Origin: Roseiarcus sp963749715
Lineage (GTDB): Bacteria > Pseudomonadota > Alphaproteobacteria > Rhizobiales > Beijerinckiaceae
DNA length: 64,000 bases
Assembly (NCBI GenBank): GCA_963749715.1
Contig: CAVVNR010000004.1
Location: 62,001-126,000, forward strand
Direction: 5' to 3'
Below are positions 49,978 to 58,663 of this stretch, piece after piece (position 1 is the stretch's first letter; the number at the start of each line of letters is the position of its first letter). Below the pieces are notes generated by a model, which saw only the letters and a list, made by a program, of their open reading frames with translations, had not been told where the DNA came from and did not search any database. Both the position numbers and the translations under genes were made by a program.

Positions 49978-50539
49978 CCAGCTACTTTCTGGCCGAAGGC
50001 TCCCACGGGTCCATGGAAACCATCGGCAGGCCAACAACCCACTCGCGAGCGGTGAAAAATTCCCAAGCGAGACTATAAGCCGCGACACATGCCCAAGCAA
50101 GAGACCCGTTCCCGCCGAGACCCGTTCCCGCCGTCTCACCTTATTATTTGCTGTGTTGGATGTCCGGCCGAAACATGAAGACGCGATCGCCTCTCGGATG
50201 TGAACTCGATCTTTGAGCAACGCTGCTGGCGCGCCGAATTGGAGATCCACGCACCGTTCGCGCCTGACGCGGATGCCCGAAACAACGGCCGGCTGGCCTC
50301 CACGACGGCAGTCTGTGCCTGCCTCTCGCATCGCGCCGGCTTCGTCAGCCATTCTGCATCGACCAATCCCTGATCTCCTTGAAGGCAGCGCAGTCCATTG
50401 AATTGAAGGGGGATCCGATTAATTCATGGGCGCCTATTTCCTCATCAAAAGCCCGATCGGATCGCGCGGCATTCCGCTGATGTTCGGTTCCGTGGCGAAT
50501 ACCAGTATCTTTTCAGATCATTAGAGCGCTGGGAGAGTA
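49978..50539. other. Intergenic region between ispH and glnK
   Basis: About 560 bases with only low-quality short frames. It holds a 16-base tandem repeat at 50101-50132 and leads into the glnK promoter. No other feature seen. Confidence 0.45.
50101..50132. repeat. 16-bp tandem repeat, two copies
   Basis: Two exact head-to-tail copies of gagacccgttcccgcc (50101-50116 and 50117-50132), followed by gtctc, which can pair with gagac. It lies upstream of ispH on that gene's transcription side. Confidence 0.6.
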
Positions 50540-50555
50540 TGGCACGCGCCTTGTA
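50540..50555 (+). promoter_or_regulatory. Sigma-54 type promoter for glnK-amtB
   Basis: TGGCAC at 50540-50545, five bases, then TTGTA at 50551-50555. The consensus is TGGCAC-N5-TTGCA/T; one mismatch falls in the -12 element. It lies 100 bases upstream of the glnK ATG. Nitrogen-limited, NtrC-dependent transcription of glnK-amtB from such promoters is well established in Proteobacteria. No clear NtrC site was located. Confidence 0.65.
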
Positions 50556-50654
50556 AGGCCGAGCTTGGCGGGGCGCGCTCGCGTTCCGGTTTCACCGCAC
50601 GGGAGCGGCACGGTCTCAACAACCGCCGCGGCGCGTCACAATGGGGCGAGGCTT

Positions 50655-50993
50655 ATGAAAATCGTAATGGCGATCATAAAGCCGTTCAAGCTGGAGGAGG
50701 TGCGCGATGCGCTCACCGCCATCGGAGTGCACGGTCTCACGGTTACTGAGGTTAAGGGCTACGGTCGACAGAAAGGGCATACCGAGATCTATCGCGGCGC
50801 GGAATATGCCGTGAGTTTCCTCCCCAAGCTGAAAATCGAAGTCGCAGTGAACGCTGACGTCGCCGACAAGGTCGTTGAAGCCATCGTTGCCGCCGCGCGC
50901 ACCGGCCAAATCGGCGACGGTAAAATCTTCGTTTACAGCCTCGACTCGGCGGTAAGGATCCGCACGGGCGAGAAGGACAAGGACGCGCTCTAA
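50655..50993 (+). CDS. glnK: GlnK/GlnB family PII signal protein
   Basis: A 112-residue intact PII protein that senses 2-oxoglutarate, ATP/ADP and glutamine status and plugs AmtB under nitrogen excess. MKIVMAIIKPFKLEEVRDAL is the standard N-terminus; the T-loop GRQKGHTEIYRGAEYAV includes the uridylylation tyrosine (Y51 in GAEY), and GQIGDGKIFVYSLDSAVRIRTGE is the C-terminal nucleotide-binding region. The start is the internal ATG 50655, preceded by ggcgaggctt. The gene sits 45 bases upstream of amtB, the standard pairing, so it is GlnK rather than GlnB. Confidence 0.96.
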   Translation: MKIVMAIIKPFKLEEVRDALTAIGVHGLTVTEVKGYGRQKGHTEIYRGAEYAVSFLPKLKIEVAVNADVADKVVEAIVAAARTGQIGDGKIFVYSLDSAVRIRTGEKDKDAL

Positions 50994-51038
50994 CCAGCGC
51001 CGCGCGGTGCTTCCCATTCCAGATCGGAGTCCTGAACA

Positions 51039-52547
51039 ATGAATCTGTCACCTAAACTCTTTCGCCTCGCGCCGCTGGCGGCAGCCGTTTTCATCGGCCT
51101 GGCGCCAGTTGCAGCGGTGGCGCAAACCGCAGCGCCAGCGACGACCGATGCGCCCGCGGCCACGGCTCCCGCCGCTCCTCCGGCGGCGGCGGCCGCGAAA
51201 CCAGCGCCGCCCGCGGTTCCCGCATGCGCGGCGGCCACGGCCGCAGTGCCTGAAACCGACAAATTCGCTGCCGTTCCGGCAGTTCCGGCCGTGCTAACGA
51301 ATTGCACGCCAAGCGGCGGCGACACGGCGTGGATGCTCACTTCCGTCGCGCTCGTGCTCATGATGACCATCCCTGGTCTCGGGCTCTTCTATGGCGGCAT
51401 GGTTCGCAAGAAGAACGTCGGCGACACCGTCATGACGAGCTTCGCCATCACCTGTCTCGTGACCGTGGTCTACGCCGTCGTCACCTATTCGATGGCGTTC
51501 ACCTCCGGCACGCCGTTCGTCGGCGGATTGAGCCGGGCATTCCTGCAAGGGATCCTCAGCGACATCAACAATGGCGGCATCGGCAATCCGAACCCGCTCG
51601 CGCCGACGATCCCCGAGACGGTCTACATGTGTTTCCAGATGACCTTTGCGATCATCACGCCTGCTCTCATCGCCGGCGCCTACGCGGAACGCATGAAGTT
51701 TTCGGCGATGCTATGGTTCATGGGCCTGTGGGCGATCTTCGTTTACGCCCCTGTCGCTCACTGGCTCTGGGGACCCGACGGCATCTTCAACTCGAGCAAT
51801 GACGCGGCGTGGGTAAAGGTTCTCGACTTTGCCGGCGGCACGGTCGTGCACATCAACGCAGGCGTCGCGGGATTGGTCGCGGCGCTCATGCTAGGCAAAC
51901 GCCAAGACACAGGGCCCGGCCACAACATGGTCCTCACCTTCATCGGCGCGAGTTTGCTGTGGGTCGGCTGGTTCGGCTTCAACGCAGGCTCGGCGGTCAG
52001 CGCGGGCGTGCAGGCGGGCATGGCGATGACGGTCACACAGATTGCGACCGCGGTCGCTTCCCTGACCTGGATGTTCGTCGAATGGATCCATCGCGGCAAG
52101 CCAACGGTCATCGGCATCGCCTCGGGAGCCGTCGCCGGCCTGGTCGCCATCACCCCGGCCTCGGGCTTCGTTGGTCCGATCGGCTCGATAGCGATCGGCA
52201 TAGCCTGCGGCGTCGGCTGCTACTGGGGCGCAACCGGCCTCAAGCACATGTTCGGCTATGACGACGCGCTCGATTGTTTCGGCGTCCACGGCGTCGGCGG
52301 CATGATCGGCGCCTTCCTGACCGGCGTGTTCGCGGTCCAGCAATACGGCGGCACTGCCGGCCTCATCGAGGGTAACCCCGGCCAGGTCGTCAACCAGTGC
52401 ATCGGCATCGTCACGGTGATCGTCTACGACGCGATCGTCACCTTCATCATCCTCGCGATCATCAAAGCCGTCATCGGCCTGCGCGTCTCGGAAGAAATCG
52501 AGCGCGACGGCCTCGACCTCGCCCTGCACGGCGAAGTCGTTCACTGA
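51039..52547 (+). CDS. amtB: AmtB ammonium transporter
   Basis: A 502-residue ammonium channel, intact. A signal peptide (FRLAPLAAAVFIGLAPVAAVAQ) is followed by a ~65-residue Ala/Pro-rich periplasmic extension with two cysteines, then the 11-helix Amt core from about residue 92 (DTAWMLTSVALVLMMTIPGLGLFYGGM). The twin-His pore residues fall in GGTVVHINAGVAGL and FGVHGVGGMIGAF, and the gating Phe pair in the FQMTFAIITPALIAG helix. The C-terminal tail (LRVSEEIERDGLDLALHGE) is the GlnK-interacting end. It is co-transcribed with glnK and ends before an intrinsic terminator. Confidence 0.96.
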   Translation: MNLSPKLFRLAPLAAAVFIGLAPVAAVAQTAAPATTDAPAATAPAAPPAAAAAKPAPPAVPACAAATAAVPETDKFAAVPAVPAVLTNCTPSGGDTAWMLTSVALVLMMTIPGLGLFYGGMVRKKNVGDTVMTSFAITCLVTVVYAVVTYSMAFTSGTPFVGGLSRAFLQGILSDINNGGIGNPNPLAPTIPETVYMCFQMTFAIITPALIAGAYAERMKFSAMLWFMGLWAIFVYAPVAHWLWGPDGIFNSSNDAAWVKVLDFAGGTVVHINAGVAGLVAALMLGKRQDTGPGHNMVLTFIGASLLWVGWFGFNAGSAVSAGVQAGMAMTVTQIATAVASLTWMFVEWIHRGKPTVIGIASGAVAGLVAITPASGFVGPIGSIAIGIACGVGCYWGATGLKHMFGYDDALDCFGVHGVGGMIGAFLTGVFAVQQYGGTAGLIEGNPGQVVNQCIGIVTVIVYDAIVTFIILAIIKAVIGLRVSEEIERDGLDLALHGEVVH

Positions 52548-52595
52548 GCTGCGGCGCCCAGCCGCCGCTGGGCGAAGTTCCTCCCCGCGGACCTT

Positions 52596-52621
52596 GGACG
52601 CCCCTCGGGGCGTCCTTTTTT
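52596..52621 (+). terminator. Intrinsic terminator after amtB
   Basis: A perfect 9-bp stem GGACGCCCC / GGGGCGTCC (52596-52604 and 52607-52615) followed by six T residues at 52616-52621. It lies 48 bases past the amtB stop and ends the glnK-amtB unit. Confidence 0.9.
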
Positions 52622-52730
52622 CTTGGCCACGGCTACCGCGCGTTAAGGTTAGGCCCGCATTAACTGGACGCGGTTAGGGTCGGAGACGACACGGCGCGCG
52701 ATCACGCCGCGCTGATCCCGCGAGTGTGCG

Positions 52731-55262
52731 ATGCGTACGACGACGTTCTCGCTTATCGACCACGTGCCCGCCTCGGTGCGCGACTTTCCGAAGCGCAGGG
52801 CCGCCGAGCTCGCTGGCCTCGGCGCGCTCGTCGGCGTGGCCGGCCTCTGCCTCGCCCTATTGACCTGGTCGGTCAGCGACCCCAGTCTCACCCATGCGAC
52901 CAATTCGCGCGTCCACAACCTTCTCGGCGCGCCGGGCGCGATCGCCGCCGACCTGGTGATGCAGTTCATCGGCCTAGCGTCAGCGGCGCTGCTGACGCCG
53001 CCTGCTTTTTGGGGCTGGCGCCTCCTCACTCGGCGGCGACTCGAGCGTCCGCGATTGAAACTGGGCATCTACATGGGCGGCGTGATCGCGGCGGCGGCGT
53101 TGGCTTCGCTGCTTCCGACGCCTGGAAGCTGGCCGCTGCCGACCGGCCTCGGCGGGGTAGTCGGCGACGCAGTCCTCGCGATCCCGCGTCGTGTGCTTCC
53201 GGTCTCGGCCTGGGCGACGGTCGCGCTCGGCGCCGGGTTCGCCGGGCTCGCTATCCTTTGTCTCGCCGCCGCCGCGGGCGCCGGCGTCTCGCCGCAACCC
53301 GCCGACGACGGCGCGCCTCACATTCCAGCTGGAACGGCGCGCGCCCAGGCGCTGGCGCGCTTCGACGATGACGAGGAAGAGGATGAGCCGAGCTTCGGCA
53401 TGGTCTCGATTGGGGCGGTCATTCATGCCTTGCTCGCGGCCAAGGGCGCGCTGCGCCGAATCGCGCGTCGCGGGGCGCGGACGGCGGGCAGATCTTCGCC
53501 CATCCTCGGCGCCGCGCCGACATCCCCCGCTACCCGCGCGCCGTGGTCTGGTCTCCGCGATGTCGACGACGCCCTGACCGATCCGGCAGCCTATGCTCCG
53601 CGAACGCAAGGCTCGGTCCCACCGGCCGCAGCGCCCCCGGTCGCCGCGCCGACCGCCGCGCCTAAGAGCGCAAGCCGCTCCCCGGCCGACGGCAAATTCG
53701 CGGCCTTGCCGCGCGGCGAGTGGATCATGCCCTCGATCGCGATGCTGACCGAGCCGAAAAGATCGGCCGGGACCAGGGTTTCACAAGATGCGTTGGAGCA
53801 GAACGCCCGCCTGCTCGAAGGCGTCCTCGACGATTTCGGCGTCAAGGGCGAGATCGTCAACGTGCGTCCAGGCCCAGTCGTCGCCCTCTACGAGCTCGAG
53901 CCGGCGCCCGGCATCAAGTCGTCACGGGTGATCGGACTGGCCGACGACATTGCGCGATCGATGTCGGCCGTCTCGGCCCGGGTGGCTGTGGTCCAGGGCC
54001 GCAACGCCATTGGCGTCGAATTGCCGAACCAGCGGCGGGAGACGGTCTACCTGCGCGAGCTTCTCGCCAGCGAGGACTTCGAGAACTCGAAGCACCGGCT
54101 CGCCATCGCGCTCGGCAAGACGATCGGCGGCGAGCCGGTAATCGTCGACCTCGCCCGCATGCCTCACCTGCTCGTCGCCGGCACGACCGGCTCGGGCAAG
54201 TCGGTGGCGATCAACACCATGATCCTTTCGCTCGTCTATCGCATGAAGCCGGAGCGGTGCCGGCTCATCATGGTCGATCCGAAGATGCTCGAGCTCTCCG
54301 CCTACGACGGCATCCCGCACCTCCTGACCCCGGTCGTCACCGACCCAAAGAAGGCGGTCATCGCTCTCAAATGGGCGGTGAGGGAGATGGAGGACCGCTA
54401 TAGGAAGATGTCGAAAGTCGGCGTTCGCAACATCGACGGCTTCAACGCCCGCGTCTCCGAGGCTTTGGCCAAGGGCGAGCTTTTGACCCGCACCGTCCAG
54501 ACCGGATTCGACCGGGAGACCGGAGAGGCGATCTACGAGCACGAGGAGATCCCGCTCGACGAACTGCCCTATATCGTCGTCGTCGTCGACGAGATGGCCG
54601 ATCTCATGATGGTCGCCGGCAAGGACATCGAGGGCGCGATCCAGCGCCTGGCGCAGATGGCGCGCGCGGCTGGAATCCACCTCATCATGGCGACCCAGCG
54701 CCCGTCGGTCGATGTCATCACCGGCACCATCAAGGCCAACTTCCCGACCCGGATCTCGTTTCAGGTGACGAGCAAGATCGACAGCCGCACGATCCTCGGC
54801 GAGCAGGGCGCCGAACAACTGCTCGGCCAGGGCGACATGCTCTACATGGCCGGCGGCGGCCGCATTTCGCGCGTGCACGGGCCCTTCGTGTCAGAGAACG
54901 AGGTCGAGAAGGTCGTGGCCCATCTCAAGAAACAGGGCACGCCAGAATATCTGCACGCCATCACCGAGGAGGACGACGCGGGCGAGGACGACGACGCCCC
55001 CCTGCCCTCGCCGGGGTCGATGGACGCCGAGGAGTCGGCCGATTATTACGACCGCGCGGTCAATATCGTGCTGCGCGACCGCAAGGTGTCGACGAGCTAT
55101 ATCCAGCGGCGCCTCTCGGTCGGCTACAACAAGGCCGCCTCGCTGGTCGAGCGGATGGAGAAGGAAGGGGTAGTCAGTCCTCCGAACCACTCGGGCAAAC
55201 GGGAGATCCTGGTCGGCGACGGCGTCGACCGCGGCGCCTTCGAGGACCTGAGCGAGGACTGA
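52731..55262 (+). CDS. ftsK: FtsK/SpoIIIE DNA translocase
   Basis: An 843-residue intact septal DNA pump that clears and decatenates chromosome termini during division. Layout: about four N-terminal membrane helices (residues ~25-190, with ALTWSVSDPSLTHATN in the first periplasmic loop), an acidic then Pro/Ala-rich linker (~200-330), the alpha domain, and the RecA-like motor with Walker A VAGTTGSGKSVAINTM near residue 484 and Walker B IVVVVDEMADLMM near 615. The C-terminal gamma winged helix (RKVSTSYIQRRLSVGYNKA, GVVSPPNHSGKREIL) reads KOPS sequences. The ATG 52731 is preceded only by a weak ribosome site. Monocistronic here, with an AT-rich spacer after the amtB terminator. Confidence 0.96.
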   Translation: MRTTTFSLIDHVPASVRDFPKRRAAELAGLGALVGVAGLCLALLTWSVSDPSLTHATNSRVHNLLGAPGAIAADLVMQFIGLASAALLTPPAFWGWRLLTRRRLERPRLKLGIYMGGVIAAAALASLLPTPGSWPLPTGLGGVVGDAVLAIPRRVLPVSAWATVALGAGFAGLAILCLAAAAGAGVSPQPADDGAPHIPAGTARAQALARFDDDEEEDEPSFGMVSIGAVIHALLAAKGALRRIARRGARTAGRSSPILGAAPTSPATRAPWSGLRDVDDALTDPAAYAPRTQGSVPPAAAPPVAAPTAAPKSASRSPADGKFAALPRGEWIMPSIAMLTEPKRSAGTRVSQDALEQNARLLEGVLDDFGVKGEIVNVRPGPVVALYELEPAPGIKSSRVIGLADDIARSMSAVSARVAVVQGRNAIGVELPNQRRETVYLRELLASEDFENSKHRLAIALGKTIGGEPVIVDLARMPHLLVAGTTGSGKSVAINTMILSLVYRMKPERCRLIMVDPKMLELSAYDGIPHLLTPVVTDPKKAVIALKWAVREMEDRYRKMSKVGVRNIDGFNARVSEALAKGELLTRTVQTGFDRETGEAIYEHEEIPLDELPYIVVVVDEMADLMMVAGKDIEGAIQRLAQMARAAGIHLIMATQRPSVDVITGTIKANFPTRISFQVTSKIDSRTILGEQGAEQLLGQGDMLYMAGGGRISRVHGPFVSENEVEKVVAHLKKQGTPEYLHAITEEDDAGEDDDAPLPSPGSMDAEESADYYDRAVNIVLRDRKVSTSYIQRRLSVGYNKAASLVERMEKEGVVSPPNHSGKREILVGDGVDRGAFEDLSED

Positions 55263-55292
55263 GCCTCGCCCTCCCGCCGGCCGAGGGTTGGA

Positions 55293-55460
55293 TCAACCGG
55301 CGCGGCGCATGGTCCAGAGTTCCCCTGTCATATCGACAAGATGAAAGCCGCGCCGCGCCAGTTCGCTGATGGTCACGACGTCGCCCGCATGCACCGTCGC
55401 CCAGGTGTTCGGCGGCGAATCCTTGATCTGATGAAGGTTTCCGGCGTGGAAATGCTGCAT
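55293..55460 (-). CDS. Small hypothetical protein, 55 residues
   Basis: A short gene downstream of and convergent with ftsK. From ATG 55460, with a good ribosome site (AGGAG seven bases upstream), it reads MQHFHAGNLHQIKDSPPNTW, then HAGDVVTISELARRGFHLVD, and ends MTGELWTMRRAG before TGA at 55293-55295. The composition is that of a folded soluble protein with an acidic/hydrophobic alternation. I do not recognise the family. It ends 30 bases from the ftsK stop. Confidence 0.55.
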   Translation of the reverse strand: MQHFHAGNLHQIKDSPPNTWATVHAGDVVTISELARRGFHLVDMTGELWTMRRAG

Positions 55461-55597
55461 CGGTTACTCCTCGATCTTTGCCGTCGGACGCTTCCTCCCG
55501 GATCGGGCGCGGTATCTAGCACAATTTGTTGCGCCGCACAATTCTGTGCTGCCATGCACAAACCGCAGACCGACGGCGCCGGCGACGCGCCTCCTCC

Positions 55598-55757
55598 AAG
55601 CCGACCCCAAATTCTTCCAAATCCGGCAAAGCCAGCCCAAGCTCCAGCCAAATTATCTCAAGAAAAAAGCTTGGATTTCCTTGGATTCCCTTCGCCAAAA
55701 TCAGCCTTTTCAATGGGTTGTGCTGACCCCCTAGGGCAAAAAATTTTTCCCGCGCCT
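55598..55757 (-). repeat. Dispersed intergenic repeat, copy 2 (inverted relative to copy 1)
   Basis: Read on the minus strand this ~160-base AT-rich stretch matches 46178-46338: an A/T tract, 'agggggtc', 'aaaaggct', 'ggcgaag', 'atccaaggaaatccaag', 'tttggct', 'gcttgggctggctt'. Differences are scattered substitutions and small indels. Its left edge on the minus strand abuts the stop of the small gene at 55757. An open frame crosses it (RLILAKGIQGNPSFFLE), but conservation is at the DNA level and the frame is probably incidental. Confidence 0.68.
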
Positions 55758-56002
55758 CAAGGGTCGAAGCCGCGCTGGGCGACGACCTCGGCCACCAGCT
55801 CGCGCGCCCGCCGGGGCGTGAGGCCCTCGCCCGCCGCGACCTCAGTCAGGGTCGAACCGGCGGCGAGCCGTTTGAGCATCCTAAGGGCCATATCCCGAGA
55901 CGCAGGACGATCTTCGCCGGCCGCTGCGCCACCGATATCCGCCCCCTCGCCCGCCTCAGCCATCGCCGCCTCCATCTCGTTCCGCGATTTCGAAAACACC
56001 AT
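55757..56002 (-). CDS. Small putative helix-turn-helix protein
   Basis: An 81-residue frame. The last 45 residues (ALRMLKRLAAGSTLTEVAAGEG, LTPRRARELVAEVVAQ) look like a two-helix DNA-binding or transposase-type HTH. The first 35 residues are Ala/Gly/Glu-rich and of low complexity; an internal ATG gives a start MAEAGEG at residue 14. There is no recognisable partner gene. It could be a remnant of a larger HTH protein or transposase, since it ends exactly at the dispersed repeat. Weak evidence overall. Confidence 0.4.
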   Translation of the reverse strand: MVFSKSRNEMEAAMAEAGEGADIGGAAAGEDRPASRDMALRMLKRLAAGSTLTEVAAGEGLTPRRARELVAEVVAQRGFDP

Positions 56003-56210
56003 ACGACAGATTTTGATTCGCGGAAAGAAATTGTCGAAAAATTTGTCGATCGGTTTACTGGCGGCTCATATTGGGGCGCCTTATCCACTCCAGGCTGGAG
56101 GCCAATGTTCATGGCTCGATGCGCGAGGTCGGATCCGTTGAAGAGAAAACTCGCTTCGGCCGCTCCTCGAGGCATGAGGGCGCGTGTAATTCTGCGAACT
56201 GCGGCGCGCT

Positions 56211-56696
56211 CTAAACAATCGGCGGCGCGCGCCGCTTGACCAGCGTGGACTGGATGATCGAGGTCGTGGTCATGGCGCGCGGGATGATCGCATCGATCAG
56301 CCGCTCCAGGTCCTCGATCGACTTAAGGTGCGCGCGGGCGACGAAGCAGTCCTCGCCGGTCACGCGGTCGCATTCGACGATCTCGGGCAGGTTACGCAAA
56401 ATGTCGGCGACCGCCTTGAGCTCGCCGGGCATGGGGCGGACGCGAATCCAGGCCGCGACCGGGAGGCCGATCGCCCGGGGGTCGATCGCGACCGCATAGC
56501 CCTCGATCACGCCAGCTTCTTCAAGGCGCTTGATCCTTTCGGCTGCGCTTGGCGGGGAGAGGCCGACGGTGCGCGCGAGCTCGGCGATGCTGGTGCGCGC
56601 GTCGGCCGTGAGGAGCGAGAGAATGCGGGCGTCGAGGGCGTCCAGGTTGGCGTTTTCATTTCGAAGGCGGCGCATCGGAAGGGCCTTTGATCTCAC
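56211..56696 (-). CDS. Lrp/AsnC family transcriptional regulator
   Basis: A 161-residue intact regulator. The N-terminal HTH reads LDALDARILSLLTADARTSI, ELARTVGLSPPSAAERIKRL and EEAGVIEGY; the C-terminal RAM ligand domain includes RVRPMPGELKAVADILRNLP and ECDRVTGEDCFVARAHLKS. Lrp-type proteins bind amino acids and often control a neighbouring exporter. It is divergent from the EamA transporter gene with a 69-base gap, so control of that gene is likely. Confidence 0.93.
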   Translation of the reverse strand: MRSKALPMRRLRNENANLDALDARILSLLTADARTSIAELARTVGLSPPSAAERIKRLEEAGVIEGYAVAIDPRAIGLPVAAWIRVRPMPGELKAVADILRNLPEIVECDRVTGEDCFVARAHLKSIEDLERLIDAIIPRAMTTTSIIQSTLVKRRAPPIV

Positions 56697-56765
56697 GAGA
56701 GAACAGTCAAATGCGACTTTCTATCCTCATATACAGCGCCAGATTTGCCTCTCATACTGAAAAGC

Positions 56766-57773
56766 ATGCAGAGCCATGCGCCGCGACCTCGGCCGACACT
56801 CACGAAAGCCGCAATTCTGGCGCCGCCGCACGCCTGGTTCGCGATCAGCGCACTCTTCCACTATCTCGGCCCATCGTTCGCGGTGCTGCTGTTTCCGTCG
56901 GTCGGCGTGCTCGGCGTCGCCTGGATGCGGATCGCCGCCGCAGCTGCGATCTTCGCGCCCTGGACGGCGCCGTGGCGCACCTTCGCCAAGGCGGATGGCC
57001 AGACCCGCCGATTGCTGATTGGCCTCGGCGTCTGTCTCGCGGTTATGAACACCGCGTTCTACCTGGCGCTCGATCGATTGCCGATGAGCCTGGTCGCCGC
57101 GATCGAGTTCGTCGGAACGATCGGCGTCGCGCTTTACGGCCTGCGCACGGCCCGCAATCTGGCGGCGCTGGGGTTGGCCATCCTCGGCGTCTTTCTCCTG
57201 ATCGACGTGCGATGGTCGAACGATCCCATCGGGCTCTTCTGGGCCTTTCTCAACGGGGCGCTGTTCGTCGGCTACATCGTGCTCGGGCATAAGATATCGG
57301 AAGCTGGCGCAAGCGGCGGCGTCGAGCGCCTCGGCGCGGCGATGGCGATCGCCTTCCTCATCATCATGCCGATCGGATTTCGGGAGGCGTTGCGCGCGTT
57401 CGGAAGCCCGACGCTCGTGCTCGCCGGAATTGGCGTCGGAATCTGCTCGTCGGTGATCCCCTACGTCTGCGATCAACTGGCAATGTCGAGGCTGCCGCGC
57501 GCGAGCTTCGCGCTGATGCTGGCCTTGCTGCCGGCGACCGCGACCGTGGTCGGGATCGTCGTGCTCAAGCAGATTCCGAGCCTCAGGGACACGCTCGGCG
57601 TGCTCCTGGTGATGGCGGGAGTGGCGGTCCACCGGCCGCCGGCACAAGACTTCGCCATCGGGCGAGGGGACCTCGCGCCTCAGCCGAAGCCGACCCCTGC
57701 CCCGCCGGGCCTAAGCCGGACCAGACGCGAATCCTCGACCGCAGCCTGCCGGTGCTTGACCGCCTCGCGGTAG
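56766..57773 (+). CDS. EamA/RhtA-type exporter (drug/metabolite transporter family)
   Basis: A 335-residue membrane protein with ten predicted helices and two EamA repeats. It starts MQSHAPRPRPTLTKAAILAP at ATG 56766 (an upstream non-ATG start at 56745 is less likely). HAWFAISALFHYLGPSFAVLLF is the characteristic RhtA-like first helix, and MNTAFYLALDRLPMSLVAAIEF the N-repeat signature. RhtA exports threonine and homoserine; the substrate here is inferred only from the family and the divergent Lrp regulator. The last ~35 residues are Pro/Arg-rich and overlap the convergent DUF1330 gene by 94 bases, so the true C-terminus may be longer than usual. Confidence 0.88.
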   Translation: MQSHAPRPRPTLTKAAILAPPHAWFAISALFHYLGPSFAVLLFPSVGVLGVAWMRIAAAAAIFAPWTAPWRTFAKADGQTRRLLIGLGVCLAVMNTAFYLALDRLPMSLVAAIEFVGTIGVALYGLRTARNLAALGLAILGVFLLIDVRWSNDPIGLFWAFLNGALFVGYIVLGHKISEAGASGGVERLGAAMAIAFLIIMPIGFREALRAFGSPTLVLAGIGVGICSSVIPYVCDQLAMSRLPRASFALMLALLPATATVVGIVVLKQIPSLRDTLGVLLVMAGVAVHRPPAQDFAIGRGDLAPQPKPTPAPPGLSRTRRESSTAACRCLTASR

Positions 57774-58096
57774 ACCGGATCGCGGATCATGGCGACGAAG
57801 GAAGCGACGCTCGGATATTCGGCGATGAATGCGAGATCCCAGCGCTCGTCCGCGGGCCCGATCAGCATGAGCTCGAACCGGCCGCGCCAGACGACCCTCC
57901 CGCCGAGACGGGAAAAGACCGGCAGGCTCTCGCGTCCATAAGCCTCGTAGGCCTCCGCCCCGGTCGCCTCCCGGCCATCCGGATAGGCCGCGCGAGCGCG
58001 CAACCGGATGAGATTGAGCATATGGATCGGACCCGGCCGATCGTCGGCGCGAAACGCGGCGAAGGTTTGCTTGGTCGGATCGATGTGGCCGGTCAT
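57680..58096 (-). CDS. DUF1330 domain protein
   Basis: A 138-residue intact protein. The conserved features of the DUF1330 ferredoxin-like fold are present: PIHMLNLIRLRARAAYPDGR, TGAEAYEAYGRESLPVFSRLGGRVVWRG shown here as two cores (AYEAYGRES and LGGRVVWRG), and DLAFIAEYPSVASFVAMIRDP. The family is widespread, cytoplasmic and without an assigned reaction; some members resemble monooxygenase-like folds. It converges on and overlaps the EamA gene. Confidence 0.85.
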   Translation of the reverse strand: MTGHIDPTKQTFAAFRADDRPGPIHMLNLIRLRARAAYPDGREATGAEAYEAYGRESLPVFSRLGGRVVWRGRFELMLIGPADERWDLAFIAEYPSVASFVAMIRDPVYREAVKHRQAAVEDSRLVRLRPGGAGVGFG

Positions 58097-58192
58097 CCGC
58101 GTCTCGGCTCCAAGGGTTTCCGTCCACGACGGCGGCCCTCCTGGCTATATCGGACTTGATCTCGACGCCAAACCGACGCGCGGGCTCAACCC

Positions 58193-58663
58193 TCAAGGAT
58201 CTGCGATCGGGCGGGAATCGGCGACGAGCGCGGGCGACGTCGCCGAGGCGCTGACCCGGAACGCGCCGTAGCCGAGCGCGTGGCCGAAATTGCTCGGCGC
58301 GACGCCGTCATAGCCGACGGTCGCCGTCGCCAGGGCGGCGCGGCTGGCCGCCACGACTGTCGGCGCTCCAACAGCGCCGCGCGGAGCGTTGCGGGCGAAA
58401 ACGACGGCCGCGACCCTACCGGCGTTGTCGCCGCTGTTCGGTTGGCGCGCGATCGTCCCCGCCGCCGCGAGCGAAGCGGCGCCCGCGGCCAATTGAACCT
58501 GGGTCCTGAAGCGCGAGACATGCGCGCGGTCGGCCGCGACCGCAAGCGCGAGCGCGACCAGCGGCGCCGCCGAAGCCAACGCGACTGGCCAGCCACCTTC
58601 TGCATTCGGGCGGCAGAGCCGCCGCCGAAGCCGGCCGGCTCTCGACTTCATTGGGAGTTCCAT
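58193..58663 (-). CDS. Short TadG-like (Flp pilus-type) membrane-anchored protein
   Basis: A 156-residue protein with an N-terminal basic stretch, one membrane helix (WPVALASAAPLVALALAVAA) and a small-residue-rich extracytoplasmic region. ADRAHVSRFRTQVQLAAGAASLAAAG matches the TadE/TadG pattern of 'D...R...RxxLQxAxDAAALAAA', but the usual Asp is altered and the protein is much shorter than typical TadG (400+). No tad/flp assembly genes are near. It may be a truncated or specialised pseudopilin-like protein. Confidence 0.5.
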   Translation of the reverse strand: MELPMKSRAGRLRRRLCRPNAEGGWPVALASAAPLVALALAVAADRAHVSRFRTQVQLAAGAASLAAAGTIARQPNSGDNAGRVAAVVFARNAPRGAVGAPTVVAASRAALATATVGYDGVAPSNFGHALGYGAFRVSASATSPALVADSRPIADP

